Source of the DNA: Pantoea allii
GTDB lineage: Bacteria; Pseudomonadota; Gammaproteobacteria; Enterobacterales; Enterobacteriaceae
NCBI RefSeq assembly: GCF_002307475.1
Contig: NZ_NTMH01000012.1
Coordinates: forward strand, 38,847 to 102,846
Direction: 5' to 3'
DNA: 64,000 nt
In this document: in pieces, positions 41,775 to 54,767 of the stretch
How the letters are laid out: every line of letters starts with the position of its first letter
How positions within the stretch are numbered: the first letter of the stretch is position 1
Translations under genes and position numbers: made by a program
The notes under the pieces: generated by a model
Seen by the model: only the letters and a program-made list of their open reading frames with translations
Told to the model about the DNA's origin: nothing
Databases searched by the model: none

Positions 41775-42716
41775 ATGCAGGAAAATTACAAACACACCAC
41801 CGTGCTGTTGGATGAGGCGGTTAATGGCCTCAACATCAAGGAAGACGGCATCTACATCGACGGCACCTTCGGTCGTGGCGGCCACTCGCGCTTAATTCTG
41901 GCGCAGCTTGGCGCTGGCGGAAAGCTCATCGCCATTGACCGTGATCCGCAAGCTATCGCCGCAGCGGCTGAGATAAAGGACCCACGTTTTTCGATTGTTC
42001 ATGGTCCTTTTTCCGCACTGGCAGAGTACATGGCCGAGCGGGAACTGGTTGGCCGTATCGACGGCATATTGCTGGATCTGGGGGTTTCGTCCCCCCAACT
42101 GGATGATGCCGAACGAGGTTTTTCATTCATGCGTGACGGACCACTGGATATGCGCATGGACCCCACGCGGGGTCACTCTGCCGCCGAATGGTTATTGCAG
42201 GCAGACGAAGCGGATATTGCGTTTGTGCTGAAAACTTACGGCGAAGAGCGTTTTGCGAAACGCATTGCCCGCGCCATCGTCGAGCGTAATCGTGAAGAAC
42301 CGATGACGCGCACGAAAGAGCTGGCTGCGGTAATAGCCGCAGCCACACCGATAAAAGATAAGTTTAAACATCCGGCCACGCGCAGCTTCCAGGCGATCAG
42401 GATCTGGATTAACAGCGAACTGGAAGAGATTGATATCGCGTTGAAAGGTGCGGTTGAGGTACTTGCCCCACAAGGGCGTTTATCCGTTATCAGCTTCCAT
42501 TCGCTGGAAGACCGACTGGTAAAACGTTTTATGCGCGATCAGAGTCGGGGTCCGCAGGTGCCACATGGACTCCCTATGACTGAACAGCAGCTCAATGCGC
42601 TGGGTGGCCGTCAGTTAAAGCTACTGGGAAAAATGGTCCCGGGCGACATTGAGGTGAAAGAGAACCCTCGTGCACGCAGTTCCGTTTTACGCATCGCGGA
42701 GAGAACTGACGCATGA
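41775..42716 (+). CDS. rsmH: 16S rRNA m4C1402 methyltransferase RsmH
   Basis: It methylates N4 of C1402 in the 30S P site. The 313 residues (E. coli 313) have the SAM-binding [20 protein letters not shown] and [19 protein letters not shown], plus the C-terminal [15 protein letters not shown]. It starts 2 bases after mraZ and overlaps ftsL by 4 bases. Confidence 0.98.
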   Translation: MQENYKHTTVLLDEAVNGLNIKEDGIYIDGTFGRGGHSRLILAQLGAGGKLIAIDRDPQAIAAAAEIKDPRFSIVHGPFSALAEYMAERELVGRIDGILLDLGVSSPQLDDAERGFSFMRDGPLDMRMDPTRGHSAAEWLLQADEADIAFVLKTYGEERFAKRIARAIVERNREEPMTRTKELAAVIAAATPIKDKFKHPATRSFQAIRIWINSELEEIDIALKGAVEVLAPQGRLSVISFHSLEDRLVKRFMRDQSRGPQVPHGLPMTEQQLNALGGRQLKLLGKMVPGDIEVKENPRARSSVLRIAERTDA

Positions 42717-43033
42717 TCGGCAACGAACGGCACAGCTTACCCGGCGTTATCGCCGGGGACATTTTGCGCAAAGGCAAAATTCCCCTGCTGTTGCTGATAG
42801 CCGTACTGGTTTCTGCCGTATTGGTGGTGACCACTACGCACAAAACGCGCCTGTTAACCGCCCAGCGAGAGCAACTGGTGCTGGAGCGTGATGCGCTGGA
42901 CATTGAGTGGCGCAATTTAATTCTGGAAGAGAACGCCCTTGGCGATCACAGCCGCGTTGAGCGGATCGCCACCGAAAAGCTGCAGATGCAGCACGTTGAT
43001 CCTTCGCAGGAAAACATCGTGGTGCAAAAATAA
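42713..43033 (+). CDS. ftsL: Cell division protein FtsL
   Basis: FtsL is a bitopic membrane protein that forms the FtsQ-FtsL-FtsB complex and helps activate FtsWI. The 106 residues hold a short cytoplasmic tail, one membrane segment (about 23-42) and a periplasmic coiled coil that is almost identical to E. coli from [10 protein letters not shown] to the end IVVQK. The cytoplasmic tail is about 15 residues shorter than in E. coli (121). An upstream in-frame start would lie well inside rsmH. Confidence 0.96.
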   Translation: MIGNERHSLPGVIAGDILRKGKIPLLLLIAVLVSAVLVVTTTHKTRLLTAQREQLVLERDALDIEWRNLILEENALGDHSRVERIATEKLQMQHVDPSQENIVVQK

Positions 43034-43049
43034 GGATCTGTTACTGCTA

Positions 43050-44816
43050 ATGAACGGCGTAAAAAGAACGCTGAAGTTAAAAAAACCGGAAGATAAAGCC
43101 AGCTTTGTAAGCTGGCGTTTTGCGTTGTTATGCGGTTGCATTTTGCTGGCGTTAGGTGGGCTGTTGTCCCGGGTTGCATGGCTGCAGGTGATCAACCCAG
43201 ACAAGCTGGTTAAAGAAGGCGATTTACGCTCATTACGCGTTCAGGCGGTGCCGACCGCGCGCGGCATGATCAGCGATCGTGGCGGACGCCCGCTGGCGGT
43301 CAGCGTGCCGGTAAATGCGATCTGGGCCGATCCTAAAGAGCTACATGATGCTGGCGGGGTCACGCTCGACAGCCGCTGGAAAGCCTTATCCGATGCCCTT
43401 TCTATCCCCATCGATCAATTGGCCGCACGCGTGAATGCGAATCCCAAAGGGCGCTTTATTTACCTGGCGCGTCAGGTCAATCCCGCCATCGGTGAATACG
43501 TTAAAAAACTCAAGCTGCCAGGCATTCATCTGCGTGAAGAGTCCCGACGCTACTATCCGGCTGGTCAGGTGACGTCACATCTCATCGGCTTTACCAATAT
43601 CGACGGTCAGGGCATCGAAGGCATCGAAAAGAGCTTCGATAAATGGCTGACCGGTGAACCAGGCGAGCGAACCGTGCGTAAAGATCGCTACGGACGTGTG
43701 ATTGAAGATATCTCTTCGGTTGACAGCCGTGCCGCGCACAACCTGACGCTGAGCATCGACGAACGCCTGCAGGCGCTGGTCTACCGCGAACTCAACAACG
43801 CAGTGGCCTTTAACAAAGCGGAATCGGGCACGGCGGTGCTGGTGGACGTAAACACCGGCGAAGTACTGGCAATGGCCAACAGCCCGGCCTACAACCCGAA
43901 TAACCTGAGCAACACGGCAAAAGACCTGATGCGTAACCGCGCCATCACCGATATTTTCGAGCCAGGCTCAACGGTGAAGCCGATGGTGGTGATGACGGCC
44001 CTGCAACGCGGTGTGGTGAAAGAGAACAGCGTACTGAATACCGTTCCCTATCGCGTCAACGGCCATGAAATCAAAGATGTGGCGCGCTACAGCGAACTGA
44101 CTTTGACAGGTGTTTTACAGAAATCGAGTAACGTCGGTGTTTCACGACTGGCGTTAGCGATGCCCTCCTCAGCGCTTGTAGATACTTATGCGCGCTTTGG
44201 ACTGGGTAAACCGACCAATTTGGGGCTGGTCGGGGAAAGTAGTGGCTTATACCCTAAAAAACAACGGTGGTCTGACATAGAGAGGGCCACCTTCTCTTTC
44301 GGCTACGGGCTAATGGTAACGCCGTTACAGTTAGCGCGAGTCTACGCAACGATTGGCAGCTTCGGCATTGCTCGTCCGCTGTCGATAACCAAAGTTGATC
44401 CGCCGGTTGGTGGTGAGCGCGTGTTTCCTGAAGCCCTGGTGAAAACCGTGGTGCACATGATGGAAAGCGTGGCGTTACCGGGCGGAGGCGGCGTGAAAGC
44501 CGCCATCAAAGGCTATCGCGTGGCGATCAAAACCGGTACCGCGAAAAAGGTCGGGCCGGATGGTCGTTACGTGAATAAATACATTGCCTATACCGCAGGC
44601 GTTGCGCCTGCCAGTCGCCCTCGTTTTGCACTGGTGGTGGTCATTAACGATCCCCAGGCCGGTAAATATTATGGTGGTGCGGTTTCTGCACCGGTGTTCG
44701 GTGCCATCATGGGCGGCGTTCTGCGTACCATGAATATCGAACCGGATGCCCTGCCGACCAATGACAAAAACGAGTTGGTGACAAACAGAAGTGAGGAATC
44801 AAGTGACAGATCGTAA
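43050..44816 (+). CDS. ftsI: Peptidoglycan transpeptidase FtsI (PBP3)
   Basis: FtsI is the septal D,D-transpeptidase that works with FtsW. The ATG giving [12 protein letters not shown] yields 588 residues, the E. coli length. One N-terminal membrane segment (about 22-41) is followed by the pedestal domain and the penicillin-binding domain. The catalytic Ser 307 lies in [11 protein letters not shown] and KTGT motifs follow. No insertion near residue 333 of the kind linked to aztreonam/avibactam tolerance is seen. It overlaps murE by 14 bases. Confidence 0.98.
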   Translation: MNGVKRTLKLKKPEDKASFVSWRFALLCGCILLALGGLLSRVAWLQVINPDKLVKEGDLRSLRVQAVPTARGMISDRGGRPLAVSVPVNAIWADPKELHDAGGVTLDSRWKALSDALSIPIDQLAARVNANPKGRFIYLARQVNPAIGEYVKKLKLPGIHLREESRRYYPAGQVTSHLIGFTNIDGQGIEGIEKSFDKWLTGEPGERTVRKDRYGRVIEDISSVDSRAAHNLTLSIDERLQALVYRELNNAVAFNKAESGTAVLVDVNTGEVLAMANSPAYNPNNLSNTAKDLMRNRAITDIFEPGSTVKPMVVMTALQRGVVKENSVLNTVPYRVNGHEIKDVARYSELTLTGVLQKSSNVGVSRLALAMPSSALVDTYARFGLGKPTNLGLVGESSGLYPKKQRWSDIERATFSFGYGLMVTPLQLARVYATIGSFGIARPLSITKVDPPVGGERVFPEALVKTVVHMMESVALPGGGGVKAAIKGYRVAIKTGTAKKVGPDGRYVNKYIAYTAGVAPASRPRFALVVVINDPQAGKYYGGAVSAPVFGAIMGGVLRTMNIEPDALPTNDKNELVTNRSEESSDRS

Positions 44817-46290
44817 CCTGCGCGACTTACTCGGACCGTGGGTGCCTGACGCACCTGCGCGCCCGTTGCGTGACATGACTCTGGACAGCCGCAGTGCGGC
44901 GGCGGGCGATCTGTTTGTGGCCATTGCCGGCCATCAGGTTGATGGTCGCCGGTTTATTCCTCAGGCGATTGCGCAGGGCGTGGCTGCCGTTATCGCGGAA
45001 GCAGAAGGGGAAGCGACCGACGGCGAAATTCGTGAGATGCACGGCGTGCCGGTCATTTATCTGGCGCAGCTGCATCAACGTCTTTCTGCTCTGGCAGGCC
45101 GTTTTTACCAGCAGCCGGGCGAAAAGCAAAAGCTGATTGGCGTAACCGGTACCAATGGTAAAACGACCACTACGCAGTTACTGGCGCAATGGGCCAGCCT
45201 GCTGGGCGAAACCAGTGCCGTGATGGGCACGGTAGGCAATGGGCTGGTCGGGCAACTGGTGCCAGCGGAAAATACCACGGGTTCAGCCGTAGATGTGCAG
45301 CACAACCTGGATGAACTGGTCCGGAAAGGCGCATCGCTGACGGCAATGGAAATTTCGTCACACGGGCTGGTGCAGCATCGTGTTTCAGCACTGCCTTTTG
45401 CCGCTGCGGTGTTTACCAACCTCAGCCGTGACCATCTCGATTACCACGGTGATATGCAGCAGTATGCGTCGGCAAAATGGTTGTTATTTTCCGAGCATCA
45501 GGTCGGTGTGGCCGTGCTTAATGCTGACGATGACGTCGGTCGCCGCTGGCTGGCAAATCTGCCTGACGCCGTGGCAGTCACGATGGAAAATAACCTGCAG
45601 CCTGGTAATCATGGTCGCTGGCTTCGTGCGACCGACGTGAACTATCACGATAATGGTGCCCACATTCGCTTCGACTCAAGCTGGGGCGAGGGCGAGATAA
45701 ACAGCCGCCTGATGGGGGCCTTCAACGTCAGTAACTTACTGTTGGCTCTGGCAACGCTGCTGGCGCTGGGTTATGCGCTGGATGATCTACTGCGGGTTGC
45801 GGCAAGACTGCAGCCGGTGAACGGGCGAATGGAAGTCTTCAGCGCCCCGGGTAAGCCTACCGTCGTGGTGGATTATGCCCACACGCCGGATGCCTTAGAG
45901 AAAGCATTGGAAGCCGCGCGTCTGCATTGCAAAGGCAAACTGTGGTGCCTGTTCGGATGTGGCGGCGATCGCGACAAAGGTAAGCGCCCACTAATGGGAG
46001 CAATTGCTGAGCAGTTTGCCGACGTGGTGGTGGTGACGGATGATAATCCGCGCAGTGAAGATCCTCAGGCGATTGTGCAGGACATTCTGAGTGGGCTGCT
46101 CGATCCTGGCCGTGCCCGTGTGGTTTCCGGACGCGCGCAGGCCGTGACCAGCACCATCATGCAGGCTCATCCCGATGACATCGTATTGGTGGCCGGGAAA
46201 GGCCATGAAGACTATCAAATTGTTGGCAATCAACGTCTGGATTACTCCGATCGTGCGACGGTCGCCACATTGCTAGGAGGCGTAGCATGA
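44803..46290 (+). CDS. murE: UDP-MurNAc-tripeptide synthetase
   Basis: It adds meso-diaminopimelate to UDP-MurNAc-L-Ala-D-Glu. The GTG at 44803 ([18 protein letters not shown]) matches the family start and gives 495 residues, as in E. coli; an ATG 4 codons earlier is the alternative. It has the ATP loop [10 protein letters not shown], the carbamoylated-Lys region, and the DDNPR motif that selects diaminopimelate over lysine. It overlaps ftsI at the start and murF at the end. Confidence 0.97.
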   Translation: MTDRNLRDLLGPWVPDAPARPLRDMTLDSRSAAAGDLFVAIAGHQVDGRRFIPQAIAQGVAAVIAEAEGEATDGEIREMHGVPVIYLAQLHQRLSALAGRFYQQPGEKQKLIGVTGTNGKTTTTQLLAQWASLLGETSAVMGTVGNGLVGQLVPAENTTGSAVDVQHNLDELVRKGASLTAMEISSHGLVQHRVSALPFAAAVFTNLSRDHLDYHGDMQQYASAKWLLFSEHQVGVAVLNADDDVGRRWLANLPDAVAVTMENNLQPGNHGRWLRATDVNYHDNGAHIRFDSSWGEGEINSRLMGAFNVSNLLLALATLLALGYALDDLLRVAARLQPVNGRMEVFSAPGKPTVVVDYAHTPDALEKALEAARLHCKGKLWCLFGCGGDRDKGKRPLMGAIAEQFADVVVVTDDNPRSEDPQAIVQDILSGLLDPGRARVVSGRAQAVTSTIMQAHPDDIVLVAGKGHEDYQIVGNQRLDYSDRATVATLLGGVA

Positions 46291-47645
46291 TTCCGGTTTC
46301 ATTGAGCACGTTAGCACAGATCACCAGCGGCACCCTGCACGGCGACGACCTGACATTAAATGATGTCACAACGGATACCCGCAAGGTCACCGCAGGTAGC
46401 CTGTTTGTGGCCATCGTGGGTGAGCGTTTTGATGCCCATGACTTTGCAGAAGATGCTATCGCCAAAGGGGCCAAAGCCTTGCTGGTAAGTAAGCGTTTAC
46501 CTGTATCTGTGCCTCAGGTTGTGGTTAAGGATACGCGCCTGGCGTTTGGCAAGCTGGGAGCATGGGTGCGTCAACAGGCCAGCGCTCGGGTAGTCGCCCT
46601 GACTGGCTCTTCCGGTAAGACCTCGGTGAAAGAGATGACGGCTGCGATTTTACGTCAATGCGGTGAAACACTTCACACCGCCGGTAACCTGAACAACGAT
46701 TTTGGCGTGCCGATGACCTTATTGCGCCTTACGCCTGAACATCAGTTCGCGGTCATTGAGCTGGGTGCAAATCATCAGGGCGAAATCGCCTACACCACCG
46801 ATCTGGTCCGTCCGGAAAGCGCACTAGTCAATAACCTTGCCGCGGCTCATCTTGAAGGGTTTGGTTCGCTGGCTGGCGTGGCAAAAGCCAAAGGTGAAAT
46901 TTTTAACGGTTTGCCCGCGAAGGGAACGGCGATTTTAAACGCTGACAGCAATGACTGGCCGCACTGGCAGGAGAACCTGCACGGTAAAACGGTATGGCGT
47001 TTCTCCCCCCAGGATGCTGACTGCGATTTTCACGCGCGCGATATTCGCATCAGTCAGGATGGCACGCACTTTGTTATGCACACGCCGCGTGGCGAAGCAG
47101 ACATTACCTTACCGGTGCCGGGACGGCATAATATTGCGAATGCGCTCGCTGCTGCCGCGCTCGCGCTGTCGGTGGATGCCCCGCTCAGCGCAGTGCAGAG
47201 TGGCCTGAAAAACCTTCAGTCCGTGCCCGGACGGCTGTTCCCCATCCGCCTTTCCGCGCAGCAACTGCTGCTCGATGACAGCTACAACGCAAACGTCGGC
47301 TCGATGATCGCTGCAGCTCAGGTGCTGTCTGAGATGCCGGGTTACCGCGTTATGGTGGTGGGCGATATGGCTGAATTAGGCGACGAAAGCGAACAGTGCC
47401 ATCGTGAAGTGGGCCTGGCCGCCAAAGCCGCAGGCATTGATCGGGTGTTAAGCACCGGTCAGATAAGCCATTTAATTAGCGAAAGCAGTGGCGTTGGCGA
47501 ACATTTCAGCGATAAAACCGCGCTGACTGAACGTTTACGCCAGTTACTGTCCGAACACAAAGAAATGACCGTATTGATTAAGGGTTCACGTAGTGCCGCC
47601 ATGGAGCAGGTAGTACAGAGCTTACAGGAGAAAGGAACATGTTAG
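46287..47645 (+). CDS. murF: UDP-MurNAc-pentapeptide synthetase
   Basis: It adds D-Ala-D-Ala to the UDP-MurNAc-tripeptide. The 452 residues (E. coli 452) have the ATP loop [20 protein letters not shown] and the C-terminal [13 protein letters not shown]. It overlaps murE by 4 bases and mraY by 7. Confidence 0.98.
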   Translation: MIPVSLSTLAQITSGTLHGDDLTLNDVTTDTRKVTAGSLFVAIVGERFDAHDFAEDAIAKGAKALLVSKRLPVSVPQVVVKDTRLAFGKLGAWVRQQASARVVALTGSSGKTSVKEMTAAILRQCGETLHTAGNLNNDFGVPMTLLRLTPEHQFAVIELGANHQGEIAYTTDLVRPESALVNNLAAAHLEGFGSLAGVAKAKGEIFNGLPAKGTAILNADSNDWPHWQENLHGKTVWRFSPQDADCDFHARDIRISQDGTHFVMHTPRGEADITLPVPGRHNIANALAAAALALSVDAPLSAVQSGLKNLQSVPGRLFPIRLSAQQLLLDDSYNANVGSMIAAAQVLSEMPGYRVMVVGDMAELGDESEQCHREVGLAAKAAGIDRVLSTGQISHLISESSGVGEHFSDKTALTERLRQLLSEHKEMTVLIKGSRSAAMEQVVQSLQEKGTC

Positions 47646-48721
47646 TTTGGCTGGCCGAACATCTGGTCGCATTTTATTCCGGCTTCAACGTCTTTTCGTA
47701 TCTGACGTTTCGCGCCATTGTCAGCCTGCTGACCGCGTTATTTATCTCCCTGTGGATGGGGCCACGCCTGATTGCGTGGCTGCAGAAACTGCAAATCGGT
47801 CAGGTGGTGCGTAACGACGGCCCGGAGTCGCACTTTAGCAAGCGTGGGACGCCGACCATGGGCGGCATCATGATTCTGACTTCGATCACCCTGTCGGTAT
47901 TGATGTGGGCTTACCCATCCAACCCCTATGTCTGGTGTGTGCTGGTGGTGCTGGTGGGCTTTGGCGTGATTGGCTTTGTCGATGATTACCGCAAAGTGGT
48001 ACGCAAAGATACGAAAGGGTTGATCGCGCGCTGGAAATACTTCTGGATGTCGGTGATTTCCCTGGGTGTTGCCTTTGCGCTTTATCTGGCCGGTAAAGAT
48101 ACGCCAGCCACAGAGCTGGTTGTGCCTTTCTTCAAAGACGTGATGCCACAGCTGGGTCTGTTTTACATCGTGCTGGCTTACTTTGTCATTGTGGGTACCG
48201 GTAATGCCGTCAACCTGACCGACGGTCTGGATGGCCTGGCCATTATGCCAACTGTCTTTGTGGCGGCAGGTTTTGCACTGGTCGCCTGGGCAACAGGTAA
48301 CGTGAAATTCGCTGAGTATCTGCATATTCCTTATTTACGGCATGCCGGTGAACTGGTGATCGTCTGTACCGCCATCGTGGGGGCAGGATTAGGGTTCCTC
48401 TGGTTCAATACCTATCCGGCCCAGGTTTTCATGGGCGATGTCGGATCGCTGGCGCTGGGCGGCGCATTGGGGACCATCGCCGTGCTGCTGCGTCAGGAAT
48501 TTTTATTAGTGATCATGGGCGGCGTGTTTGTTGTTGAAACGCTGTCGGTGATTCTGCAGGTGGGGTCATTCAAGCTACGCGGGCAACGTATTTTCCGAAT
48601 GGCGCCGATTCACCATCACTACGAACTGAAAGGCTGGCCAGAGCCGCGCGTCATTGTGCGCTTCTGGATTATTTCGCTCATGCTGGTGCTGATTGGCCTG
48701 GCGACGCTGAAGGTACGGTAA
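47639..48721 (+). CDS. mraY: Phospho-MurNAc-pentapeptide translocase
   Basis: It makes lipid I from UDP-MurNAc-pentapeptide and undecaprenyl phosphate at the inner membrane. The 360-residue protein has ten membrane segments, with the catalytic [23 protein letters not shown] and the [15 protein letters not shown] loop. Same length as E. coli MraY. Confidence 0.98.
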   Translation: MLVWLAEHLVAFYSGFNVFSYLTFRAIVSLLTALFISLWMGPRLIAWLQKLQIGQVVRNDGPESHFSKRGTPTMGGIMILTSITLSVLMWAYPSNPYVWCVLVVLVGFGVIGFVDDYRKVVRKDTKGLIARWKYFWMSVISLGVAFALYLAGKDTPATELVVPFFKDVMPQLGLFYIVLAYFVIVGTGNAVNLTDGLDGLAIMPTVFVAAGFALVAWATGNVKFAEYLHIPYLRHAGELVIVCTAIVGAGLGFLWFNTYPAQVFMGDVGSLALGGALGTIAVLLRQEFLLVIMGGVFVVETLSVILQVGSFKLRGQRIFRMAPIHHHYELKGWPEPRVIVRFWIISLMLVLIGLATLKVR

Positions 48722-48723
48722 TC

Positions 48724-50040
48724 ATGGCTGACTATCGCGGGAGAAAAGTCGTCATCATCGGATTAGGCCTGACCGGGCTGTCCTGTGTTGATTTCTTTGT
48801 AGCGCAGGGCGTAACGCCACGCGTGATGGATACCCGTATGTCACCGCCAGGGCTGGATAAGTTGCCTGAGCAGGTAGAGCGTTACGTGGGCGGTATCAAC
48901 AGTGACTGGCTGTTAGCGGCAGACCTTATCATTGCCAGCCCCGGTATTGCGCTGGCGCATCCGGCGTTGTGTGAAGCTGCGGACGCGGGCATCGAAATCG
49001 TCGGTGACATTGAGCTGTTTTGTCGTGAAGCACAGGCACCGATTGTGGCGATTACCGGCTCGAATGGAAAAAGTACGGTCACCACCCTGGTCGGCGAAAT
49101 GGCGAAGGCGGCAGGCTGGCAGGTAGGTGTGGGTGGCAATATTGGTTTGCCCGCGCTCAGCCTGCTGAAAGCGCCTGCGCAGCTGTATGTGCTGGAGCTC
49201 TCCAGCTTTCAGTTGGAAACCACGCACAGCCTGAAAGCTGCCGCCGCCACCATTCTTAACGTGACGGAAGATCATATGGATCGCTATCCGTTAGGTATGC
49301 AGCAGTATCGGGCAGCCAAACTGCGTATTTACGAGAACGCCCAGGTTTGTGTGGTGAACGCTGATGATGGCATGACGATGCCGGTGCGCGGCGCTGACGC
49401 GCGCTGTGTGAGTTTTGGCATCGATATCGGGGATTACCATCTCAATAAGCAGCAGGGCAGTATCTGGCTCCGCGCCAAAGGCGAGAAGGTGCTGAACACC
49501 GATGAAATGACGCTGGTGGGGCAACATAATTACACCAATGCGCTGGCGGCATTAGCGTTGGCAGATGCGGTAGGGTTACCACGATCCACCAGCCTGTCTG
49601 CGCTTGCAGCCTATTCCGGCCTGCCACACCGTTTTCAACTGGTTCATGAGAGTCGCGGCGTACGCTGGATTAATGATTCAAAAGCGACCAACGTCGGCAG
49701 TACAGAAGCCGCATTAAAAGGCTTGCAGGTTAACGGCACGCTCTGGCTGCTGCTTGGTGGGGATGGCAAATCAGCAGACTTCTCGCCGTTGGCGCCTTAT
49801 GTTCAGGGCGATCGTATCCGGTTGTTCTGCTTTGGTCGCGATGGTGATGCGCTGGCCGCGCTGCGGCCCGACGTCGCGGTACGCACTGAAACGCTGCAGC
49901 AGGCTATGGAACAGATTGCCAGGCAGGTCCAGCCGAGCGATATGGTACTGCTTTCGCCAGCCTGTGCCAGCCTCGATCAGTTTCGCAGTTTTGAGCAGCG
50001 CGGTGACGTCTTCGCGCAACTGGCCAGGGAGCTAAGCTGA
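48724..50040 (+). CDS. murD: UDP-MurNAc-L-alanine:D-glutamate ligase
   Basis: The 438 residues (E. coli 438) have the N-terminal [14 protein letters not shown]ossmann motif, the ATP loop [13 protein letters not shown], and [13 protein letters not shown] in the C-terminal half. It starts 2 bases after mraY; its last base is the first of the ftsW ATG. Confidence 0.98.
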   Translation: MADYRGRKVVIIGLGLTGLSCVDFFVAQGVTPRVMDTRMSPPGLDKLPEQVERYVGGINSDWLLAADLIIASPGIALAHPALCEAADAGIEIVGDIELFCREAQAPIVAITGSNGKSTVTTLVGEMAKAAGWQVGVGGNIGLPALSLLKAPAQLYVLELSSFQLETTHSLKAAAATILNVTEDHMDRYPLGMQQYRAAKLRIYENAQVCVVNADDGMTMPVRGADARCVSFGIDIGDYHLNKQQGSIWLRAKGEKVLNTDEMTLVGQHNYTNALAALALADAVGLPRSTSLSALAAYSGLPHRFQLVHESRGVRWINDSKATNVGSTEAALKGLQVNGTLWLLLGGDGKSADFSPLAPYVQGDRIRLFCFGRDGDALAALRPDVAVRTETLQQAMEQIARQVQPSDMVLLSPACASLDQFRSFEQRGDVFAQLARELS

Positions 50041-51254
50041 TGCGTATTCCTGGTTCGGGCATTGCGAGTTACCTGTCCAGTCGGTTGAGTAACTGGGTAA
50101 TGGGGTCGCGCGAAAGCGATGATACCTCGCTGGTGCTCTATGACCGTACGTTGCTCTGGTTAACGCTGGGGTTAGCCGCCATCGGCTTTGTGATGGTGAC
50201 CTCGGCATCGATGCCGGTAGGTCAGCGTCTGAATGACGATCCGTTCTATTTTGCCAAGCGTGATGCGTTTTATATCGCCCTGGCATTCGGTATGGCGCTG
50301 GTTACCCTGCGCGTCCCGATGGATTTCTGGCAGCGTTACAGCAACGTGATGCTGATGGTGTCTGTCGCCATGCTGTTGATTGTTTTAGTCGTGGGTAGCT
50401 CGGTCAATGGTGCTTCACGCTGGATTGCGTTAGGCCCGCTACGTATCCAGCCAGCCGAATTATCTAAACTCACGCTCTTCTGCTATCTCGCCAGTTACCT
50501 GGTGCGTAAAGTCGAAGAGGTGCGAAATAACTTCTGGGGCTTCTGTAAGCCGATGGGCGTGATGGTCGTGCTGGCTGTACTGCTGCTGGCTCAACCGGAC
50601 CTCGGCACGGTGGTGGTGCTGTTTGTTACCACGCTGGCGATGCTGTTTCTGGCGGGGGCCAAGCTGTGGCAGTTTCTGGCCATCATCGGCTCCGGCATTT
50701 TTGCCGTGGTGCTGTTGATTATCGCCGAGCCATACCGTATGCGCCGCGTTACGTCATTCTGGGACCCATGGGAAGATCCTTTCGGCAGCGGCTACCAGCT
50801 TACACAATCGCTGATGGCATTTGGCCGCGGTGAATTCTGGGGCCAGGGGCTGGGGAATTCGGTTCAGAAACTGGAATATCTGCCCGAAGCGCATACCGAC
50901 TTTATTTTCTCCATTATCGGAGAAGAACTGGGTTACATCGGTGTGGTTTTAGCGCTGTTAATGGTATTCTTCGTCGCTTTTCGCGCAATGTCGATTGGTC
51001 GACGCGCGCTTGAACTTGACCAACGTTTTTCGGGCTTCTTAGCCTGTTCAATCGGCGTATGGTTTAGCTTTCAGGCACTGGTCAACGTGGGTGCCGCGGC
51101 GGGTATGTTACCGACCAAAGGGCTGACGTTACCGTTAATTAGTTACGGTGGTTCGAGTCTCATCATTATGTCTACGGCCATCGTATTTTTGTTACGTATT
51201 GATTATGAAACGCGTCTGGCTAAAGCGCAGGCGTTTACCCGAGGTGGTCGATGA
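50040..51254 (+). CDS. ftsW: Septal peptidoglycan glycosyltransferase FtsW
   Basis: This SEDS-family polymerase uses lipid II together with FtsI. The 404 residues have ten membrane segments, [14 protein letters not shown], the catalytic-loop AQPDLGTV region with the key Asp, and the SYGGSSLI motif. E. coli FtsW has 414 residues; the difference is in the N-terminal tail. The start overlaps the murD stop. Confidence 0.97.
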   Translation: MRIPGSGIASYLSSRLSNWVMGSRESDDTSLVLYDRTLLWLTLGLAAIGFVMVTSASMPVGQRLNDDPFYFAKRDAFYIALAFGMALVTLRVPMDFWQRYSNVMLMVSVAMLLIVLVVGSSVNGASRWIALGPLRIQPAELSKLTLFCYLASYLVRKVEEVRNNFWGFCKPMGVMVVLAVLLLAQPDLGTVVVLFVTTLAMLFLAGAKLWQFLAIIGSGIFAVVLLIIAEPYRMRRVTSFWDPWEDPFGSGYQLTQSLMAFGRGEFWGQGLGNSVQKLEYLPEAHTDFIFSIIGEELGYIGVVLALLMVFFVAFRAMSIGRRALELDQRFSGFLACSIGVWFSFQALVNVGAAAGMLPTKGLTLPLISYGGSSLIIMSTAIVFLLRIDYETRLAKAQAFTRGGR

Positions 51255-52306
51255 GTGGTAAACGATTGATGGTCATGGCAGGTGGCACCGGTGGACATGT
51301 GTTCCCGGGGCTGGCCGTGGCCCATCATCTGAAAGCGCAGGGCTGGGAAGTTCGCTGGTTAGGCACCGCAGATCGTATGGAAGCCGACCTGGTACCCAAG
51401 CACGGTATCGACATCGACTTTATCCGTATCAGCGGATTACGCGGCAAGGGCATCAATGCCCTGTTGCTAGCGCCGGTGCGTATTTTTAACGCCTGGCGTC
51501 AGGCTCGCAAGATTATTAAAGCCTGGAAGCCGGACGTCGTGCTGGGCATGGGTGGCTATGTATCGGGCCCGGGCGGCCTGGCGGCCTGGAGCTGTGGTGT
51601 CCCTGTCGTGCTGCATGAGCAAAACGGTATTGCCGGACTGACCAACAAGTGGCTGGCAAAAATTGCCACCAAAGTTATGCAGGCATTTCCCGGTGCGTTT
51701 CCCCACGCAGAGGTGGTAGGAAACCCGGTGCGTACGGACGTGCTGGCCCTGCCATCACCGGCTCAGCGCCTGGCCGGACGCAGTGGTGCCATCCGTATTC
51801 TGGTGGTGGGCGGCAGTCAGGGCGCGCGCGTTCTTAACCAGACGGTGCCCCTGGTTGCGGCAAAACTGGGTGAGCAGATCACCGTCTGGCATCAGACCGG
51901 TAAAGGTGCATTGCAGGACGTAGAGCATGCCTATCAGCAGGCAGGTCAGCAGCACAAGGTGACCGAATTTATTGATGATATGGCGGCGGCGTATGCCTGG
52001 GCTGATGTAGTGATTTGTCGCTCAGGTGCACTGACGGTGAGTGAAATTGCTGCCGCGGGATTACCGGCCATCTTCGTGCCGTTTCAGCACAAAGATCGTC
52101 AGCAGTACTGGAATGCCTTGCCGCTTGAGGGCGCAGGTGCAGCCAAAATTTTTGAGCAGCCGCAGTTTACAGCGGAGGCGGTAGCGGAAACGTTGCGTCA
52201 CTGGGATCGCCCGACATTACTCGCGATGGCTGAAAAAGCCCATGAGGTGGCGGTACCCGATGCGACTGAACGGGTCGCGCAGGCAGTGGCTCACGCCGCA
52301 CATTAA
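51251..52306 (+). CDS. murG: UDP-GlcNAc transferase MurG
   Basis: MurG converts lipid I to lipid II on the inner face of the membrane. The 351 residues (E. coli 355) carry the G-loops [14 protein letters not shown] and [11 protein letters not shown], and the donor site [17 protein letters not shown]. It overlaps ftsW by 4 bases. Confidence 0.98.
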   Translation: MSGKRLMVMAGGTGGHVFPGLAVAHHLKAQGWEVRWLGTADRMEADLVPKHGIDIDFIRISGLRGKGINALLLAPVRIFNAWRQARKIIKAWKPDVVLGMGGYVSGPGGLAAWSCGVPVVLHEQNGIAGLTNKWLAKIATKVMQAFPGAFPHAEVVGNPVRTDVLALPSPAQRLAGRSGAIRILVVGGSQGARVLNQTVPLVAAKLGEQITVWHQTGKGALQDVEHAYQQAGQQHKVTEFIDDMAAAYAWADVVICRSGALTVSEIAAAGLPAIFVPFQHKDRQQYWNALPLEGAGAAKIFEQPQFTAEAVAETLRHWDRPTLLAMAEKAHEVAVPDATERVAQAVAHAAH

Positions 52307-52313
52307 CGCATCA

Positions 52314-52348
52314 GGTCAGCCTGGCTGACCCGTGCTCAAACTGAGCAC
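52314..52348. repeat. Two adjacent small hairpins between murG and murC
   Basis: GGTCAGC-CTG-GCTGACC (52314-52330) and GTGCTCA-AAC-TGAGCAC (52332-52348) are two perfect 7-bp stems, one base apart, in the only sizeable gap (74 bases) in the middle of the dcw cluster. No T-tract follows, so they are more likely mRNA structure than a terminator. Confidence 0.7.
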
Positions 52349-52380
52349 AAACTGAATGAGTAGGTAGGTAATAAAGCGTA

Positions 52381-53856
52381 ATGAATACACAACAACTGGC
52401 GAAACTGCGTTCAATCGTGCCCGAGATGCGTCGCGTCCGGCACATTCACTTTGTCGGCATCGGCGGTGCTGGCATGGGCGGTATTGCCGAAGTGTTAGCA
52501 AATGAAGGCTACCATATCAGCGGTTCTGATCTGGCGCCGAATCCGGTAACACAAAATCTGATCAAACTGGGCGCAACGATTTACTTTAACCATCGCCCGG
52601 AAAACGTAACGGATGCCAGCGTAGTCGTGGTGTCCAGCGCCGTTGCGCAGGACAATCCTGAACTGGTGGCGGCACGCGAGCAACGTATCCCGGTGATTCG
52701 TCGCGCGGAGATGCTGGCAGAACTGATGCGCTTTCGTCACGGTATTGCGATTGCCGGCACGCACGGCAAAACCACGACAACAGCAATGGTGTCGAGCATT
52801 TACGCAGAAGGTGGCCTGGACCCGACTTTCGTTAACGGGGGGCTGGTTAAAGCAGCAGGCACGCATGCGCGTCTGGGCAGCAGCCGCTATCTGATCGCCG
52901 AAGCGGATGAGAGCGATGCGTCATTCCTCCATCTGCAGCCAATGGTCGCTGTCGTCACCAATATCGAAGCGGATCATATGGACACCTATCAGGGAGATTT
53001 TGAAAACCTGAAGCAGACGTTCGTTAATTTCCTGCACAATTTGCCGTTCTACGGCCGGGCAGTCATGTGCGTCGATGATGCCGTGATTCGTGACCTGCTT
53101 CCTCGCGTAGGCCGCCAGATTACGACCTATGGCTTCAGTGACGATGCTGACTTCCGCATCGAAGACTTTGAACAGCGTGGTGCACAGGTGCACTTTAGCC
53201 TGATTCGTCAGGACAAGGCGCCGTTACAGATCACCCTGAACGCACCGGGTCGGCACAATGCATTAAACGCAGCAGCGGCCGTAGCCGTTGCCAGCGAAGA
53301 AGGGATTGAAGACAGCGCCATTCTGGCGGCGCTGGAAAGCTTTCAGGGAACCGGTCGTCGTTTCGACCAGTTGGGCGAGTTTTCTACCGAACCGGTCAAC
53401 GGTCAGCCTGGCACCGCCATGCTGGTGGATGATTATGGTCATCATCCCACGGAAGTGGACGCTACCATCAAGGCGGCGCGCGCAGGTTGGCCTGATAAAA
53501 AACTGGCGATGGTGTTTCAGCCGCACCGTTACACGCGAACCCGTGACCTGTTTGATGATTTTGCCAACGTGCTGTCTCAGGTTGACGTTTTGCTGATGCT
53601 GGATGTGTACGCGGCAGGTGAAACGCCCATTCCTGGCGCGGACAGCCGTGCACTGTGCCGTGCCATTCGTAACCGTGGCAAGGTCGATCCTATTCTGGTG
53701 CCGGAGCATGATTCGCTCGTTGAAATGCTGGCACCTTTGCTGTCAGGTAACGATCTGATTCTGGTTCAGGGTGCAGGGAACGTAGGTAAAGTGGCGCGTA
53801 AACTGGCCGACTGCAAATTGCAGCCAGAGCGCAAAGTGGAGGGCCGTCATGCCTAA
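52381..53856 (+). CDS. murC: UDP-MurNAc:L-alanine ligase
   Basis: The 491 residues (same as E. coli) carry [15 protein letters not shown] at the start, the ATP loop [20 protein letters not shown], and [13 protein letters not shown] in the C-terminal domain. It is the first dedicated amino-acid-adding step for the stem peptide. It overlaps ddlB by 8 bases. Confidence 0.98.
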   Translation: MNTQQLAKLRSIVPEMRRVRHIHFVGIGGAGMGGIAEVLANEGYHISGSDLAPNPVTQNLIKLGATIYFNHRPENVTDASVVVVSSAVAQDNPELVAAREQRIPVIRRAEMLAELMRFRHGIAIAGTHGKTTTTAMVSSIYAEGGLDPTFVNGGLVKAAGTHARLGSSRYLIAEADESDASFLHLQPMVAVVTNIEADHMDTYQGDFENLKQTFVNFLHNLPFYGRAVMCVDDAVIRDLLPRVGRQITTYGFSDDADFRIEDFEQRGAQVHFSLIRQDKAPLQITLNAPGRHNALNAAAAVAVASEEGIEDSAILAALESFQGTGRRFDQLGEFSTEPVNGQPGTAMLVDDYGHHPTEVDATIKAARAGWPDKKLAMVFQPHRYTRTRDLFDDFANVLSQVDVLLMLDVYAAGETPIPGADSRALCRAIRNRGKVDPILVPEHDSLVEMLAPLLSGNDLILVQGAGNVGKVARKLADCKLQPERKVEGRHA

Positions 53857-54766
53857 AGTTGCCGTTTTAATGGGCGGCACGTCAGCCGAGCGCGACGTGT
53901 CCCTGATGTCCGGCGGGGCCGTGCTGGCCGGCTTACGCGAAGCAGGTATTGACGCACAGGGTATTGATACCCGCGACGTTTCAGTGCTGGATTTAACTGC
54001 ACAAGGTTTTGAAAAGGTGTTTATCGCCCTGCACGGTCGTGGCGGTGAAGACGGCACGCTTCAGGCGGTGCTGGAGTTCCTGCAGTTGCCCTATACCGGC
54101 AGCGGCGTGATGGCATCGGCCGTGACCATGGACAAACTGCGCACCAAGCTGCTGTGGCAGGGCAGGGGACTGCCGGCAGGTAAATTTGTCTGGATCACGC
54201 GTGAGCAGATGCAGGCCGGTCTGGATACGGCCACCAAGACAGCGATTAGCGCGCTAGGTTTACCGCTGTTCGTTAAACCGAGCAGCGAAGGGTCCAGTGT
54301 TGGGATCAGCCGCGTGAATCAGCAGAGCGATCTGACCGCAGCACTGGAAGAAGCATTTCGCCACGACGATAACGTGCTGGTTGAGGCGTTTCTGAGCGGT
54401 GGGGAATATACCGTTGGCATTCTGGGCGAGCAGATTCTGCCAGCCATAAAAATAAAGACCGCCAGCGAGTTCTATGACTATGAAGCTAAATACATTTCTG
54501 ACGATACTCAGTACTTCTGTCCAGCCGGACTGAGTGCAGAGCGTGAGGCAGAATTACAACAGCTGGTTTGGTCTGCCTGGCGTGCACTGGGATGCAGTGG
54601 CTGGGGACGCGTTGATGTCATGACCGATGGTGAAGGACACTTCCAGCTGTTGGAAGCGAACACGTCACCCGGTATGACCAGCCACAGCTTAGTGCCGATG
54701 GCAGCAAAGCAGGCTGGCCTGACGTTTTCTCAGTTAGTCGTACGCATTCTGGAACTGGCCGACTGA
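53849..54766 (+). CDS. ddlB: D-alanine:D-alanine ligase B
   Basis: The 305-residue ATP-grasp enzyme has [14 protein letters not shown] at the start, the [14 protein letters not shown] loop, and the metal-binding [17 protein letters not shown]. The pocket residues are of the ordinary D-Ala type. It lies 1 base before ftsQ. Confidence 0.98.
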   Translation: MPKVAVLMGGTSAERDVSLMSGGAVLAGLREAGIDAQGIDTRDVSVLDLTAQGFEKVFIALHGRGGEDGTLQAVLEFLQLPYTGSGVMASAVTMDKLRTKLLWQGRGLPAGKFVWITREQMQAGLDTATKTAISALGLPLFVKPSSEGSSVGISRVNQQSDLTAALEEAFRHDDNVLVEAFLSGGEYTVGILGEQILPAIKIKTASEFYDYEAKYISDDTQYFCPAGLSAEREAELQQLVWSAWRALGCSGWGRVDVMTDGEGHFQLLEANTSPGMTSHSLVPMAAKQAGLTFSQLVVRILELAD

Positions 54767-54767
54767 T

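Noticed and set aside
47738..48325. 195-codon open frame on the minus strand opposite mraY
   Set aside because: His- and Gln-rich product typical of an antisense shadow; mraY on the other strand is certain, and no ribosome site or homology is visible.
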